From Sphingomonas sp. Leaf67 (GTDB taxonomy: Bacteria; Pseudomonadota; Alphaproteobacteria; Sphingomonadales; Sphingomonadaceae), in assembly GCF_001421965.1 (NCBI RefSeq), contig NZ_LMLP01000002.1, forward strand, positions 109,287 to 173,286: a stretch of DNA of 64,000 bases, read 5' to 3'. Positions within the stretch are counted from its first letter, which is position 1; every line of letters begins with the position of its first letter. Position numbers and translations under genes: made by a program. Below are positions 46,915 to 56,721 of this stretch, in pieces. Below the pieces are notes generated by a model. That model saw nothing but the letters and a program-made list of their open reading frames with translations, did no database searches and was not told the origin of the DNA.

Positions 46915-49701
46915 GTGCCACTTTCCCGCCACTGCCTTGCGCTGCTGCTAGCCACTGCCACGCCGCTGCCCGCCATCGCGCAGCACGCCGTGGCCGTCGC
47001 GCACCCGATCCGCTTCGACGTCGAGCGCTTCACGCTCCCCAACGGGCTTACTGTCCTTGTCCACAGCAACCGGCGCAACCCCAACATCTTCGTCGGCGTC
47101 TATTACCGGGTCGGCGCAAAGGACGAACCCCGCGGGCGCAGCGGCTTCGCGCACCTGTTCGAACATCTGATGTTCCAGCCGACCGCGAACCGCACAGGCG
47201 ACTATCTGGTGCCGATGACCACCGCTGGCGCCCGCGACGTCAACGCCAGCACGCTCGCCGACTATACCGAGTATCATCAGACGGTGCCGACCAACGCGCT
47301 CGATCTGGCGCTCTGGCTTGAATCGGACCGGATGGCGCATCTGACCGGCGGCCTCACCCAGCGCGTCCTCGACGAACAGCGCGCGGTGATAAAGAACGAA
47401 GCCAGCCAGACGCCGACGCAGGTATCGCGCCCCGAACAGCGGTTCCAGCGCGATTTCTATACGCCCGGCCACCCCTATACCCGCCCGGTGATCGGCACGA
47501 CCGAGGATCTTGAGGCGGCGACGCTCGACGAAGTGAAGGCGTGGCACCGGACCTATTACGGGGCCGGGAATGCGATCCTGGTACTGTCGGGCGACATCGA
47601 CGTCGCGACCGCACGGGCCAGGGTCGGCCGCTATTTCGCCGACGTGCCGCGTGGCCCGGTGCCGCCACGCATCGCTGCCCCCGTGCCGACGCTGACCGCG
47701 ACCCGACGGGTCGTCTATCACGAGCCGGTCGCGACACCAGTCATCACCCGCGTCTGGTCGATCGATCCACGAGCTGCGCGCGACATGACGCTGCTGCAAC
47801 TGGCCGGACAGACGATGACCCTCCCCGGCCCGCGCTCCCTGCAATCGGCGCTTGTCGGCGAAGGCAAGCCTGCGGTGCATCTGTCGGCCCAGCTGGACCC
47901 AGGACAGCTCAGCACCGTCTTTTCGCTGTCGATGACGGTGCGCCCGAACGTGTCGGTCGCGACCGCCGAGGCGGCGCTGGATGCAGCGATCGCCCGCTAT
48001 CTGGCACAGGGACCCGAACAGCGGCAGCTGTCGGCCATTGCCGCGCTGACCGATCAGAGCCTGTTGCGCGACATGCAGGACAACGTGAATGTCGGCTTGC
48101 AGATGGCAGTCGGCGCGCTGTATATGGACGACCCCGCCACGCTTCTGCGCCAGCGCGACTGGACCGCCGGCGCGACGAGCGCACAACTGCGCGAGGTGGC
48201 AGGCCGCTGGCTGTCGCGCCCCTTCTACCAGCAGACCATCCTGCCGGGCGAACCCGAACCGCTGCCACCCGCCGCGCCTGCCCCGGACGCGACGTTGTCG
48301 ACCGCCACGCCGACAACGGCCGACCCGACACCCGTCGTCGACCGCAGCCGGATGCCCGAAATCGGCCCGTTCAAGGACAAGGTACCGTTTCCGAAGATCA
48401 TCCGTACCCGGCTGGCGAACGGCATGACGCTGATCGTCGCCGAACGGCACGACCTGCCGATCGTCGATGTCGACGTGCGATTCCCTGTCGGGACGCAGGC
48501 CAACCATCGCTACGCACCCGGCGCCGTGCAGCAGGCGTTCGGATGGATGAGCGCTGGCACCACCCATGCGGACGAAGCCCGCCTGACCTCGGAGCGTGAA
48601 CGCAGCGCCATCGTGCTCGACGCCCATATCGGCGCGACCACCAGCGACTTCACCTGGTCGACATTAACCCGCAACGTCGATGCCGGTTTCGCGCTCGCCG
48701 CCGACATGCTGCGCAACCCGGTCTATCCGCAATCACGAATCGACGCCTATAATCAGGGGGCGTCCGCGCGCCTCGCAGCCTATGCCGCGCAGCCGCAGGG
48801 AGCCGCCGGGCTCCTGCTTGCGAACGCGCTGTGGGGCGACGGGCCGGGAGGAAAACTGCCCGACCCCGGTGGGCTCCGGCCGCTGACGCGCACGATGCTG
48901 ACCGATTTCCACCGCCGCGAACTCGGCGGGGACGGGGCGACGCTGCTGGTGATGGGGGACATCACGCCTGCCGAAGCGCACCGCCTGGCGGAGCGGCATT
49001 TCGGCGACTGGCGACGCAACGCTCCCGCCGCCGTCCCCGTCATGCCAGCTCCCGCCGCCGCTCCCCGCATCATCCTGGTAGACGCGCCGGGCGCGCCGCA
49101 GAGCCAGATCACGATCGGCCAGCTTGTCCCGCCCCATGCGATCGACCGGCGCCCGGCGGAGGTCATCGCCGACATGACGCTGGCGGGCGAGTTCGACAGC
49201 CGCATCAACGCGAACCTGCGACAAGGCAAGAGCTGGACCTATGGCTTCGAAGGGAGCATCGCCGATACCGCCCATGGTCCGCGCGCCTTCAGCGCGACCG
49301 GCGCGATCGAAACCGACCGCACCGCCGACGCCATGCGCGAAATTCAGCGCGAACTGACCGCGTTCGTTACTACCCGGCCGATCACCGCGACCGAACTCAA
49401 GGCCCGGCGCAGTGCCGCAATCCGTGCGGTACCCGCGGGACTGAACGGCGACGCAGCGGTGATGCAGGCGATTCTGCGCGCCAACGATCACGGCCGGCCG
49501 CTCGACGACGCCGGCCGAGCTGGCGATGCCCTTGCGAAAGTAACGCTGGAGACGGTCAACCGCGTTGCGCGCGAGACGTTTCGGCCCGGCGCGATGACCT
49601 GGATCGTCGTCGGCGATCTCGCGACGATCGAGGCTAGCATTCGCGGCCTGAACCTTGCCCCGGTCGAGGTTCGCGACGTGTACGGCAGGCGGTTACGGTG
49701 A
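46915..49701 (+). CDS. Periplasmic M16-family zinc metallopeptidase (two-domain)
   Basis: This 928-residue protein has a signal peptide (LALLLATATPLPAIAQ) and the inverted zinc motif HLFEH (His80, Glu83, His84), with the distal glutamates in VLDEQRAVIKNEA. A second M16 half (about 500-928; MTLIVAERHDLPIVDVDV) lacks HxxEH, as usual for the inactive partner domain. M16 enzymes degrade unfolded or imported peptides. The start is GTG after GGAG at spacing 7; the longer open frame runs through promoter DNA. It stands inverted inside the leftward cluster. Confidence 0.92.
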   Translation: MPLSRHCLALLLATATPLPAIAQHAVAVAHPIRFDVERFTLPNGLTVLVHSNRRNPNIFVGVYYRVGAKDEPRGRSGFAHLFEHLMFQPTANRTGDYLVPMTTAGARDVNASTLADYTEYHQTVPTNALDLALWLESDRMAHLTGGLTQRVLDEQRAVIKNEASQTPTQVSRPEQRFQRDFYTPGHPYTRPVIGTTEDLEAATLDEVKAWHRTYYGAGNAILVLSGDIDVATARARVGRYFADVPRGPVPPRIAAPVPTLTATRRVVYHEPVATPVITRVWSIDPRAARDMTLLQLAGQTMTLPGPRSLQSALVGEGKPAVHLSAQLDPGQLSTVFSLSMTVRPNVSVATAEAALDAAIARYLAQGPEQRQLSAIAALTDQSLLRDMQDNVNVGLQMAVGALYMDDPATLLRQRDWTAGATSAQLREVAGRWLSRPFYQQTILPGEPEPLPPAAPAPDATLSTATPTTADPTPVVDRSRMPEIGPFKDKVPFPKIIRTRLANGMTLIVAERHDLPIVDVDVRFPVGTQANHRYAPGAVQQAFGWMSAGTTHADEARLTSERERSAIVLDAHIGATTSDFTWSTLTRNVDAGFALAADMLRNPVYPQSRIDAYNQGASARLAAYAAQPQGAAGLLLANALWGDGPGGKLPDPGGLRPLTRTMLTDFHRRELGGDGATLLVMGDITPAEAHRLAERHFGDWRRNAPAAVPVMPAPAAAPRIILVDAPGAPQSQITIGQLVPPHAIDRRPAEVIADMTLAGEFDSRINANLRQGKSWTYGFEGSIADTAHGPRAFSATGAIETDRTADAMREIQRELTAFVTTRPITATELKARRSAAIRAVPAGLNGDAAVMQAILRANDHGRPLDDAGRAGDALAKVTLETVNRVARETFRPGAMTWIVVGDLATIEASIRGLNLAPVEVRDVYGRRLR

Positions 49702-49927
49702 TCCGTACCCGCAGGCGGCTTATCTTTACGCCGTTTCGACAAACTCGGTGGCTATCCACGACGAACGGTTCAACACACACGATCCTGCTACAAATATCGT
49801 ACTGTCTTCGCATATTGCAAAGGAGCGACAATGAGGATTGCAATTACCGGGTGAACTGGCCCCCATTTCGACCGGACAGATTTAAGCCTAAGAAGGAGGC
49901 TTGGGGCTATCCCCTGAGCATAGGCTT

Positions 49928-50305
49928 ATGTCCGTGTCAGAGATCATCACCGACGGCGGTCGTCGCCGTCACTGGGGTGCCACCGAGAAGCTGAGGATCG
50001 TCGAGGAGACGCTCGACGGGCGTGAGAGCATCTCGGTCGTTGCCAGGCGCAACGGCGTCGCGCCCAATCTGCTGTATCGCTGGCGCCGTCTGATGCTGGA
50101 CGGCGGGAGCGTCGCGGTCGCTGGCGACGATGACGTGACCAGCAACTGCCAGGTCCGCGAGATGGACAACCGCATCCGCGAACTGGAGCGCCAGCTCGGC
50201 CGCAAGACGCTGGAGGTCGAGATCCTGAAGGAAGCGCTGGAGCGCTCGCGCCCAAAAAAAGCGACCTTGCTTATGCACTCGTCGCTGCCGGAGACTATCC
50301 GGTGA
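49928..50305 (+). CDS. IS2-type transposase OrfA
   Basis: This 125-residue helix-turn-helix protein reads RRRHWGATEKLRIVEETL, then SVVARRNGVAPNLLYRWRRLM, and ends with a coiled-coil (RIRELERQLGRKTLEVEILKEALE). The A7 run lies near the 3' end, and its stop overlaps the orfB start. The ATG at 49928 is the conserved start. Confidence 0.9.
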   Translation: MSVSEIITDGGRRRHWGATEKLRIVEETLDGRESISVVARRNGVAPNLLYRWRRLMLDGGSVAVAGDDDVTSNCQVREMDNRIRELERQLGRKTLEVEILKEALERSRPKKATLLMHSSLPETIR

Positions 50306-51135
50306 GCCTGGTCGCCAGCACGCTGGGCGTCGGACGCTCGACGGTGTACGACCGCCTGACCGGCAGCACCACGACGCGCGGGTCTTACACCAAGGCCGGC
50401 GACGCGGATCTGCTCCCCCGTATCCGCCAGATCGCCGCGCAGCGGCCCACATACGGCTACCGCCGCATCGCGGCGGTCCTCAATCGACAGCTCCGCGTCG
50501 AAGGGCTGGCGCTGGCCAACCACAAACGGGTCTATCGCATCATGGCGGCGGACCGCCTGCTGCTGGCGCGGCGCTATACCGAGCGGCCCGACTACGGGCA
50601 TGACGGCGTCGTGGTGGCGATCCGCTCCAACCTGCGCTGGTGCTCGGACGGCTTCGAGTTCACCTGCTGGAACGGCGAGATCGTGCGCGGCGCTTTCATC
50701 ATCGACGCGCACGACCGCGAGATCATCGCCTTTGCCGCCGTCGCCAACACCGGCATCAGCGGCTCGCACATACGCGACATCATGCTGGAGGCCGTGGAAA
50801 TCCGCTTCGGCGGCATGCGTGCAGCCACGCCGGTCGAGATGCTGTCGGACAACGGTTCGGCCCATACCGCTCGCGAGACACGAACCTTTGCCCGGCAGCT
50901 GGGTCTGAAACCCTGTTTCACACCTGTCCGCAGTCCGCAGTCCAACGGCATCTCGGAGGCTTTCGTGCACACTCTCAAACGCGATTATGTCCGCGTCTCA
51001 CCGCTGCCCGATGCGCCCGCCGCGTTGACATCACTTGCCGGATAGATCGAGGACTACAACAACCACCACCCACATTCGGGACTCAAAATGCGTTCGCCGC
51101 GCGAGCATCGCGCACTGGGTTCCGCAACCGCTTAA
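50302..51135 (+). pseudogene. IS2-type transposase OrfB with internal amber stop
   Basis: The DDE domain is present: FIIDAHDREI, MLSDNGSAHTA and GISEAFVHTLKRDY. The frame stops at TAG (51043-51045) just where related proteins have Trp before (F/I)EDYN. It stays open for 29 more codons (IEDYNNHHPHSGL, then MRSPREHRALG) to TAA at 51133-51135. A single TGG-to-TAG change explains this. The missing tail includes the conserved end of the catalytic domain, so this copy is probably inactive. Confidence 0.88.
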
Positions 51136-51385
51136 GTCCGTCCGGCGAAACGGGGGCCAGATCACCGGGTTCGCGTTCGGCGCAGTCCTTGGCTATCTTG
51201 TTTTCCCATCGGTAGTAAATGTCATCTTGGTGGCGATAGGCACGGCCGTGGGTTCGGTCGGCATCGCACGTGTGTGCGCCTGGTTACGCCGCAGTTCGTA
51301 ACGTAGCTTCACTCGCTATCGGCTCGCTCGGCGAGGCAACTGCCGGGGCACGTCGCCACCCTCGACCACGTCGCCAAACGGCTCC

Positions 51386-52399
<1,014 letters not shown>

Positions 52400-52470
52400 T
52401 GTTTCTCGATCGAAAAAAGAGGCGGGGTCAAGGGCGGAGCATGGACCGGCTGGCTTGCACCAGTCTGGCA

Positions 52471-53142
52471 TCAGCTCTCGCTCAGGCAATAGCCAACGCC
52501 GCGTACGGTCTGGATCTTCACCCGGTCGGTCCTGCCCGCAAGGTTGCGGCGCAGGCGCGATATCTGCGATTCCAGCGAGTTGGCGTTGACGAACCGGTCA
52601 TATCCATAGACCCGCGCCTCCAGCGTCTCGCGCGGGACCATCGCGCCGGGCCGGGCGATCAGCGCGGCAAGAACCAGCGATTCCGTACGACGCAGAACGA
52701 AGGGTTCGTCGTCGATGGTGAAGCTGTTGCTGTCGGCATCGTAGCTCAGCGGTCCGAAACACTTCGGCTCGTGCCGTACGTTCAACTCCCGCCGCAGCGC
52801 GTTGCGGATACGGGCGAGCAGTTCGCGCGGCTCGAACGGCTTGACGACATAATCGATCGCGCCGGCCTCCAGCGCGGCGACGGTGTCCTCCACTCCGCTC
52901 ATCGCAGTCAGCATCAGGAAACGCTGCGGCCGCAACCCCGCCTTGGCACCAAGCACTAGTTCCATGCCATCGCCATCGGGCAGTGTGCGGTCGACGATCA
53001 CCAGATCGAACTGCCCCGACAGCAGCGCCTCTTGCGCCGTACCGAGCGACCCTGCCCCATCAACGACATAGCCCTGACGACGCAGAAACGCCGCCAGCGT
53101 CTCCGCCACGCCCGTATCGTCCTCGACCATCAGCAAGCGCAT
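52471..53142 (-). CDS. OmpR/PhoB-family response regulator
   Basis: The 223-residue regulator has a receiver domain with MVEDDTG, phospho-acceptor Asp51 (LVIVDRTLPDGDG), Thr in LMLTAMSG and Lys in YVVKPFEPRELLARIR. A winged-helix output domain follows (FVLRRTESLVLAALI; SQISRLRRNLAGRTDRVKIQTVRGVGYCL). It lies 91 bases after the large TonB receptor and before the MoxR gene. Its probable partner is the histidine kinase at the other end of the cluster. Confidence 0.93.
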   Translation of the reverse strand: MRLLMVEDDTGVAETLAAFLRRQGYVVDGAGSLGTAQEALLSGQFDLVIVDRTLPDGDGMELVLGAKAGLRPQRFLMLTAMSGVEDTVAALEAGAIDYVVKPFEPRELLARIRNALRRELNVRHEPKCFGPLSYDADSNSFTIDDEPFVLRRTESLVLAALIARPGAMVPRETLEARVYGYDRFVNANSLESQISRLRRNLAGRTDRVKIQTVRGVGYCLSES

Positions 53143-53233
53143 GTGGGATTCCTGCCAGCTTGCCCCGCCCGGCACAATGCGTGCCGGACGGGTGCGTCCC
53201 GAACGAACCGTTCGCGGTTGAGGCAAAAAACGG

Positions 53234-56200
53234 TCAGAAGTTGTATTCCATCTGGATCATCCCCGTTCGGCCGGCGGCGTTGTACCGCGCCGTGTCATAC
53301 GGACGGTTCTGGACCAGTGCGAAGGGCGGCTTGGGATTGAACAGGTTGCGGATCGCGAAATTGAACCGGACCTTATGGTTCGTGTTCCACGATCCGGTCA
53401 GGTCGAACGTGGTATAGCTGTCGACCTTGCGCAGATTCGGCGTCACGTTCCGAATACCGGCGTTGATGGAGGCATCATAGTCGTTGAGATACGACGGAGT
53501 GTGATATGCCCAAAGTGTCAGGGTCACGTGATCCCGGAAGTAACCGAGCGAACCAACCACCCTATAATCGTCCGGTCCCTGGATCGTGCCGACCCTCGAT
53601 AGAGGCTGGGTAGTCGGCAACACCTGCCGCTCCGCCTTCAGGTTGTCGACCACCACCACGCGCGGTTCGAAATTGCCGATATCGGTCATCAGCGAGTAGG
53701 CGACCTCGTAGGTCATCGACGAATACGTCGATGCAACAAGGTTGAAGACGCTCGCATTGACTTGCGTCACCTTGCCGTTCGCGTTGCGCGGATAGAATTG
53801 CGACAGAGAATAGGCTTCCGTACGGGTCAGCAACTGGTTGATGTCGTCGAGACGGCCGAATTCGTTGCGGATCACCGTCCGGTTGAACGTCGCGTCGATC
53901 GACAGGTTGTCCAGGAACCCAGTCGGGCGCCACGATGCGGTGAAGCTTTCCTGCCGCGAGGTCTGCGGGCGCAGGTTGACGTTGGGTGCAGTCACGAGTG
54001 GCACAAGATACCCGCGGGCGGGATCGTTGCGGAGGCAGTCGCGGTTTGCCGCGCAGTTGTAATAGGGATCGCCGATGATCGTAGCGAACGACTGCTCCGT
54101 ACCGGCGGGGTTGAACAACTGGGTATAGGGCGGCGGCTGAAATCCGCGACCCCATTTGGCGAGGAAGGTCAGCTGGCCCACTGGTTGATACCGCACACCG
54201 AACGACGGGGTCACACGATTGAACGTGTTCTCGCCGAACACCAGTTCGCCACCTTGTGCGACGGGTACGTTGTTCACCGTCCCGATCGCGCCGCTGGTCT
54301 TGAAGGTATCGCGCCGTGCCGCGAGGTTGAAGGTCAGCGTCCGCATCAGCGGCAGGTCATATCCCTTACCCAGGATTGGCAGACTAAGTTCACCGAACGC
54401 GGCATAACGATCGCGGCTGCCAGCGGTGCCGGTGACCAGGTTGATTTCCGAACTGTCCGCGCCGTCTGTGATGTATTCGCCGCCGACCGCATAGGTCAGC
54501 TTGCCGGCCGGCAGCGTCAGCAACGACCCGGTTAGCCGCGCCTCATATTGCGACAGCCGCGACGAGCGGTCCTCGCGCGCGTCGTTGTAGAGGAAATCGC
54601 TGATGCCGCCGCCCGGAGCGTTCACGTCGCTCCGGAACGGGTTGAACGCCACCGCCGGATCTGCGCTGGTCAGCGCCCGGCACTGCCGGTCGAAGACCGG
54701 CTGCAAGACCGCGCGCCGCGCGGCACTGATCTGCGACCGCGACAGTTCGTCGTTGACACACCCCCGCGTTCCGTCGGGGAGCGTCGTGAAGTCGACGACT
54801 GATCCCATCCGCACGCCTGATCCCGTGCTGGTGGACTGCGAGGTGGTGTAGATCAGGCTTAGTCGGGTATCCTTATTGACATCGTAGGTAGCGCCGGCGT
54901 TCACGCTCCAGCTGGTCGCGGTGTTGCGCAACACGCGCGGCGTGATGATTCCGGCTGCGACCTCGGCGGCGGGATAATAGCTGACGAAGGTTTCGTCGGT
55001 CCCCCCCGTGCCGAACGCGGGAAACGGGTTATACGCTTGGCCGACGCCGAGGCGCACCGTCAGCCCTTGCCCGATATCGCCTTCCAGCCGGTTCTTCGCC
55101 CGCGAATACAGCCCCTGCACATAGACCGAGAGGCGATCAGTGATTTTCTGGTCGATATTGCCGGTGAAGCTGACCGTCTCCGATTGCGGTCCGGCAAGGC
55201 GGGGGATAAAGTCGCGCAGCGCTTCACGACCGACCGTCACGAAATCCGCCTGGGTCGGAGGACGGCTCAGCCCTGGCCGGACAGTCAATCCCTGACGAAT
55301 GACCGTGGTGTTGCTGGTGACCGGATCGAAAATAAATTGCGTCTGCTCGATCACCCCGGGCTGTAAGCCACTCTGAAACGAACGAAAGTCGTACTGCGGA
55401 TCACCGTCGAAATAGGACGAATAATCGTCGGTGACATAGCCGGTCCGGCTGTTCACAATCGGGTAGATTTTCTGATAGTCGGCCGTAGCCGAAATCCGGC
55501 CGCTGCCCCATGAATAGGCACCGTAGGCGTTGAATCGGGCATTGTCGGCCCCGGCGCTCGACTTCAGCGCCTGACTGCCGAGCGTCAGCCCCTTGGCATC
55601 CTTGCGCAGGATGAAATTGATGACGCCGCTCAGCGCATCGGCGCCGTAGATCGCGGCCGATCCGCTGGGCAGGATCTCGACCCGTTCGATCGCGCTCAGC
55701 GGAATGCCGTTCAGATTGACGAACCCGTCCTCGATTCCCGCCGCACCCGCCATGCGACGACCGTTGATGAGGACCAGTGTGTTCCCTGCGCCGGTTCCGC
55801 CCAAGTTAGCGGCGGACACGCCGAGCGTGCCGAGTTCCGAAACGCTCGCCCCCCTGGGGCGCAGCGACAGCGGCCCGCGGGTACGCTCGTTGGTGATCGC
55901 GCCGATCGTGTTGACGTTCTGCGGCAGGGTGCGGATCAGGTCCTCGACCGAGGTCACGCCACGCGCCTTGATCTGCGCCCGGTCGATGATGATCTTCTGC
56001 GCGGTAACGTCGCCATCTGACAGGCGGCTCCCGGTGACTTCGATGTCGGCCTGATCTCCGGACGGCGCTTCCTTGAGCGCCTTGGCGCGCTCCGCCGCGA
56101 TCTGCTCAGGGTCCCCAGAAATAGTCGTCTGCGTCGATCCGTCGGCATCGTCGTCCGGGTGACTGTCGGCAGACTGGCCGTCAATCGACGGCGTATCCTG

Positions 56201-56290
56201 CGTCGGTTGAGCGGTCTGTGCCGACGCGACACCCTGGATCATAGGAAGGACCGTTGCCGCAAGCAGCAAGGATTTGCACGAAAGGCGCAT
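53234..56290 (-). CDS. Large TonB-dependent receptor
   Basis: This 1018-residue outer-membrane receptor has a signal peptide (LLLAATVLPMIQGVASAQ), an extended acidic N-terminus, a TonB-box-like DIEVTGSRL, and a plug (GVTSVEDLIRTLPQN, TLVLINGRRMAGA, IPLSAIERVEILPSGSAAIYG, GVINFILRKD). The barrel ends GMIQMEYNF. It is of the sphingomonad/Caulobacter type whose substrates are often sugars or peptides. GGGGGAA precedes the ATG. It probably starts the leftward cluster and is divergent from a second receptor-like gene. Confidence 0.92.
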   Translation of the reverse strand: MRLSCKSLLLAATVLPMIQGVASAQTAQPTQDTPSIDGQSADSHPDDDADGSTQTTISGDPEQIAAERAKALKEAPSGDQADIEVTGSRLSDGDVTAQKIIIDRAQIKARGVTSVEDLIRTLPQNVNTIGAITNERTRGPLSLRPRGASVSELGTLGVSAANLGGTGAGNTLVLINGRRMAGAAGIEDGFVNLNGIPLSAIERVEILPSGSAAIYGADALSGVINFILRKDAKGLTLGSQALKSSAGADNARFNAYGAYSWGSGRISATADYQKIYPIVNSRTGYVTDDYSSYFDGDPQYDFRSFQSGLQPGVIEQTQFIFDPVTSNTTVIRQGLTVRPGLSRPPTQADFVTVGREALRDFIPRLAGPQSETVSFTGNIDQKITDRLSVYVQGLYSRAKNRLEGDIGQGLTVRLGVGQAYNPFPAFGTGGTDETFVSYYPAAEVAAGIITPRVLRNTATSWSVNAGATYDVNKDTRLSLIYTTSQSTSTGSGVRMGSVVDFTTLPDGTRGCVNDELSRSQISAARRAVLQPVFDRQCRALTSADPAVAFNPFRSDVNAPGGGISDFLYNDAREDRSSRLSQYEARLTGSLLTLPAGKLTYAVGGEYITDGADSSEINLVTGTAGSRDRYAAFGELSLPILGKGYDLPLMRTLTFNLAARRDTFKTSGAIGTVNNVPVAQGGELVFGENTFNRVTPSFGVRYQPVGQLTFLAKWGRGFQPPPYTQLFNPAGTEQSFATIIGDPYYNCAANRDCLRNDPARGYLVPLVTAPNVNLRPQTSRQESFTASWRPTGFLDNLSIDATFNRTVIRNEFGRLDDINQLLTRTEAYSLSQFYPRNANGKVTQVNASVFNLVASTYSSMTYEVAYSLMTDIGNFEPRVVVVDNLKAERQVLPTTQPLSRVGTIQGPDDYRVVGSLGYFRDHVTLTLWAYHTPSYLNDYDASINAGIRNVTPNLRKVDSYTTFDLTGSWNTNHKVRFNFAIRNLFNPKPPFALVQNRPYDTARYNAAGRTGMIQMEYNF

Positions 56291-56721
56291 GTAATGATTC
56301 CCCCGGTTTTGCCGATATCCTCGGCGACTACCTTCCTCCTGCGGCCAACCGGCATCCTGTATTGTCTGACGACTGGACGCTCTGGCTTGCCGTCCACGAT
56401 GCTATGGCGACAAGCTTACCTGAACCTGATCCTGTTCGCCGTGGAACCGGTCCCGATGTTCTCTTCCATCCGGCGTGCCCGATCTGACTTAACCGACTCT
56501 TGAGAAAGTTTTGGCGAAAACGCGTCATTTATCATGAACCCACGCGATTTGCCCTTCGCGCAGGCTTGAAGCATCGGACATGCCCGCGTATGCGTCCATC
56601 CGACATCCGCAAGGACTGCGAAGTGCTTGCGGAGGCAATAACTTGCTTGTCGATCCTATAGGCACGTCTTGCGAAGCTGGTCGCAGTTCGGCACGATAGC
56701 TCTTGCTCGGACTTCACGTCG
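56291..56721. other. Divergent promoter region between two receptor genes
   Basis: No gene is visible in these 431 bases. The region must hold promoters for both the large TonB receptor (leftward) and the receptor-like gene (rightward), but no clear operator palindrome was found. Confidence 0.5.

Larger units (their letters stand above)
49852..51164 (+). mobile_element. IS3-family element, IS2 group, with perfect 5-bp target duplication
   Basis: The ~1313-bp element has terminal repeats TGAACTGGCCCCCATTTCG (left) and TGATCTGGCCCCCGTTTCG (right, reverse complement). CCGGG is duplicated at 49847-49851 and 51165-51169; five-base duplications are typical of IS2. It contains orfA, an A7 slippery run (50254-50260) and orfB in the -1 frame. 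An in-frame TAG interrupts orfB. Confidence 0.92.
49831..51301 (+). pseudogene. Small membrane protein gene (about 50 aa) split by the IS2-type element
   Basis: The strong ribosome site AAAGGAG precedes ATG 49831, which reads MRIAITG and then meets the IS at 49852. Removing the IS and one CCGGG copy restores a frame (51170-51301) that continues FAFGAVLGYLVFPSVV, then VILVAIGTAVGSVGIA, and ends WLRRSS. The reconstructed product has one or two membrane helices. The exact repair of the frame shows this was a gene. It lies 130 bases after the M16 peptidase, so it was perhaps its operon partner. Confidence 0.7.
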
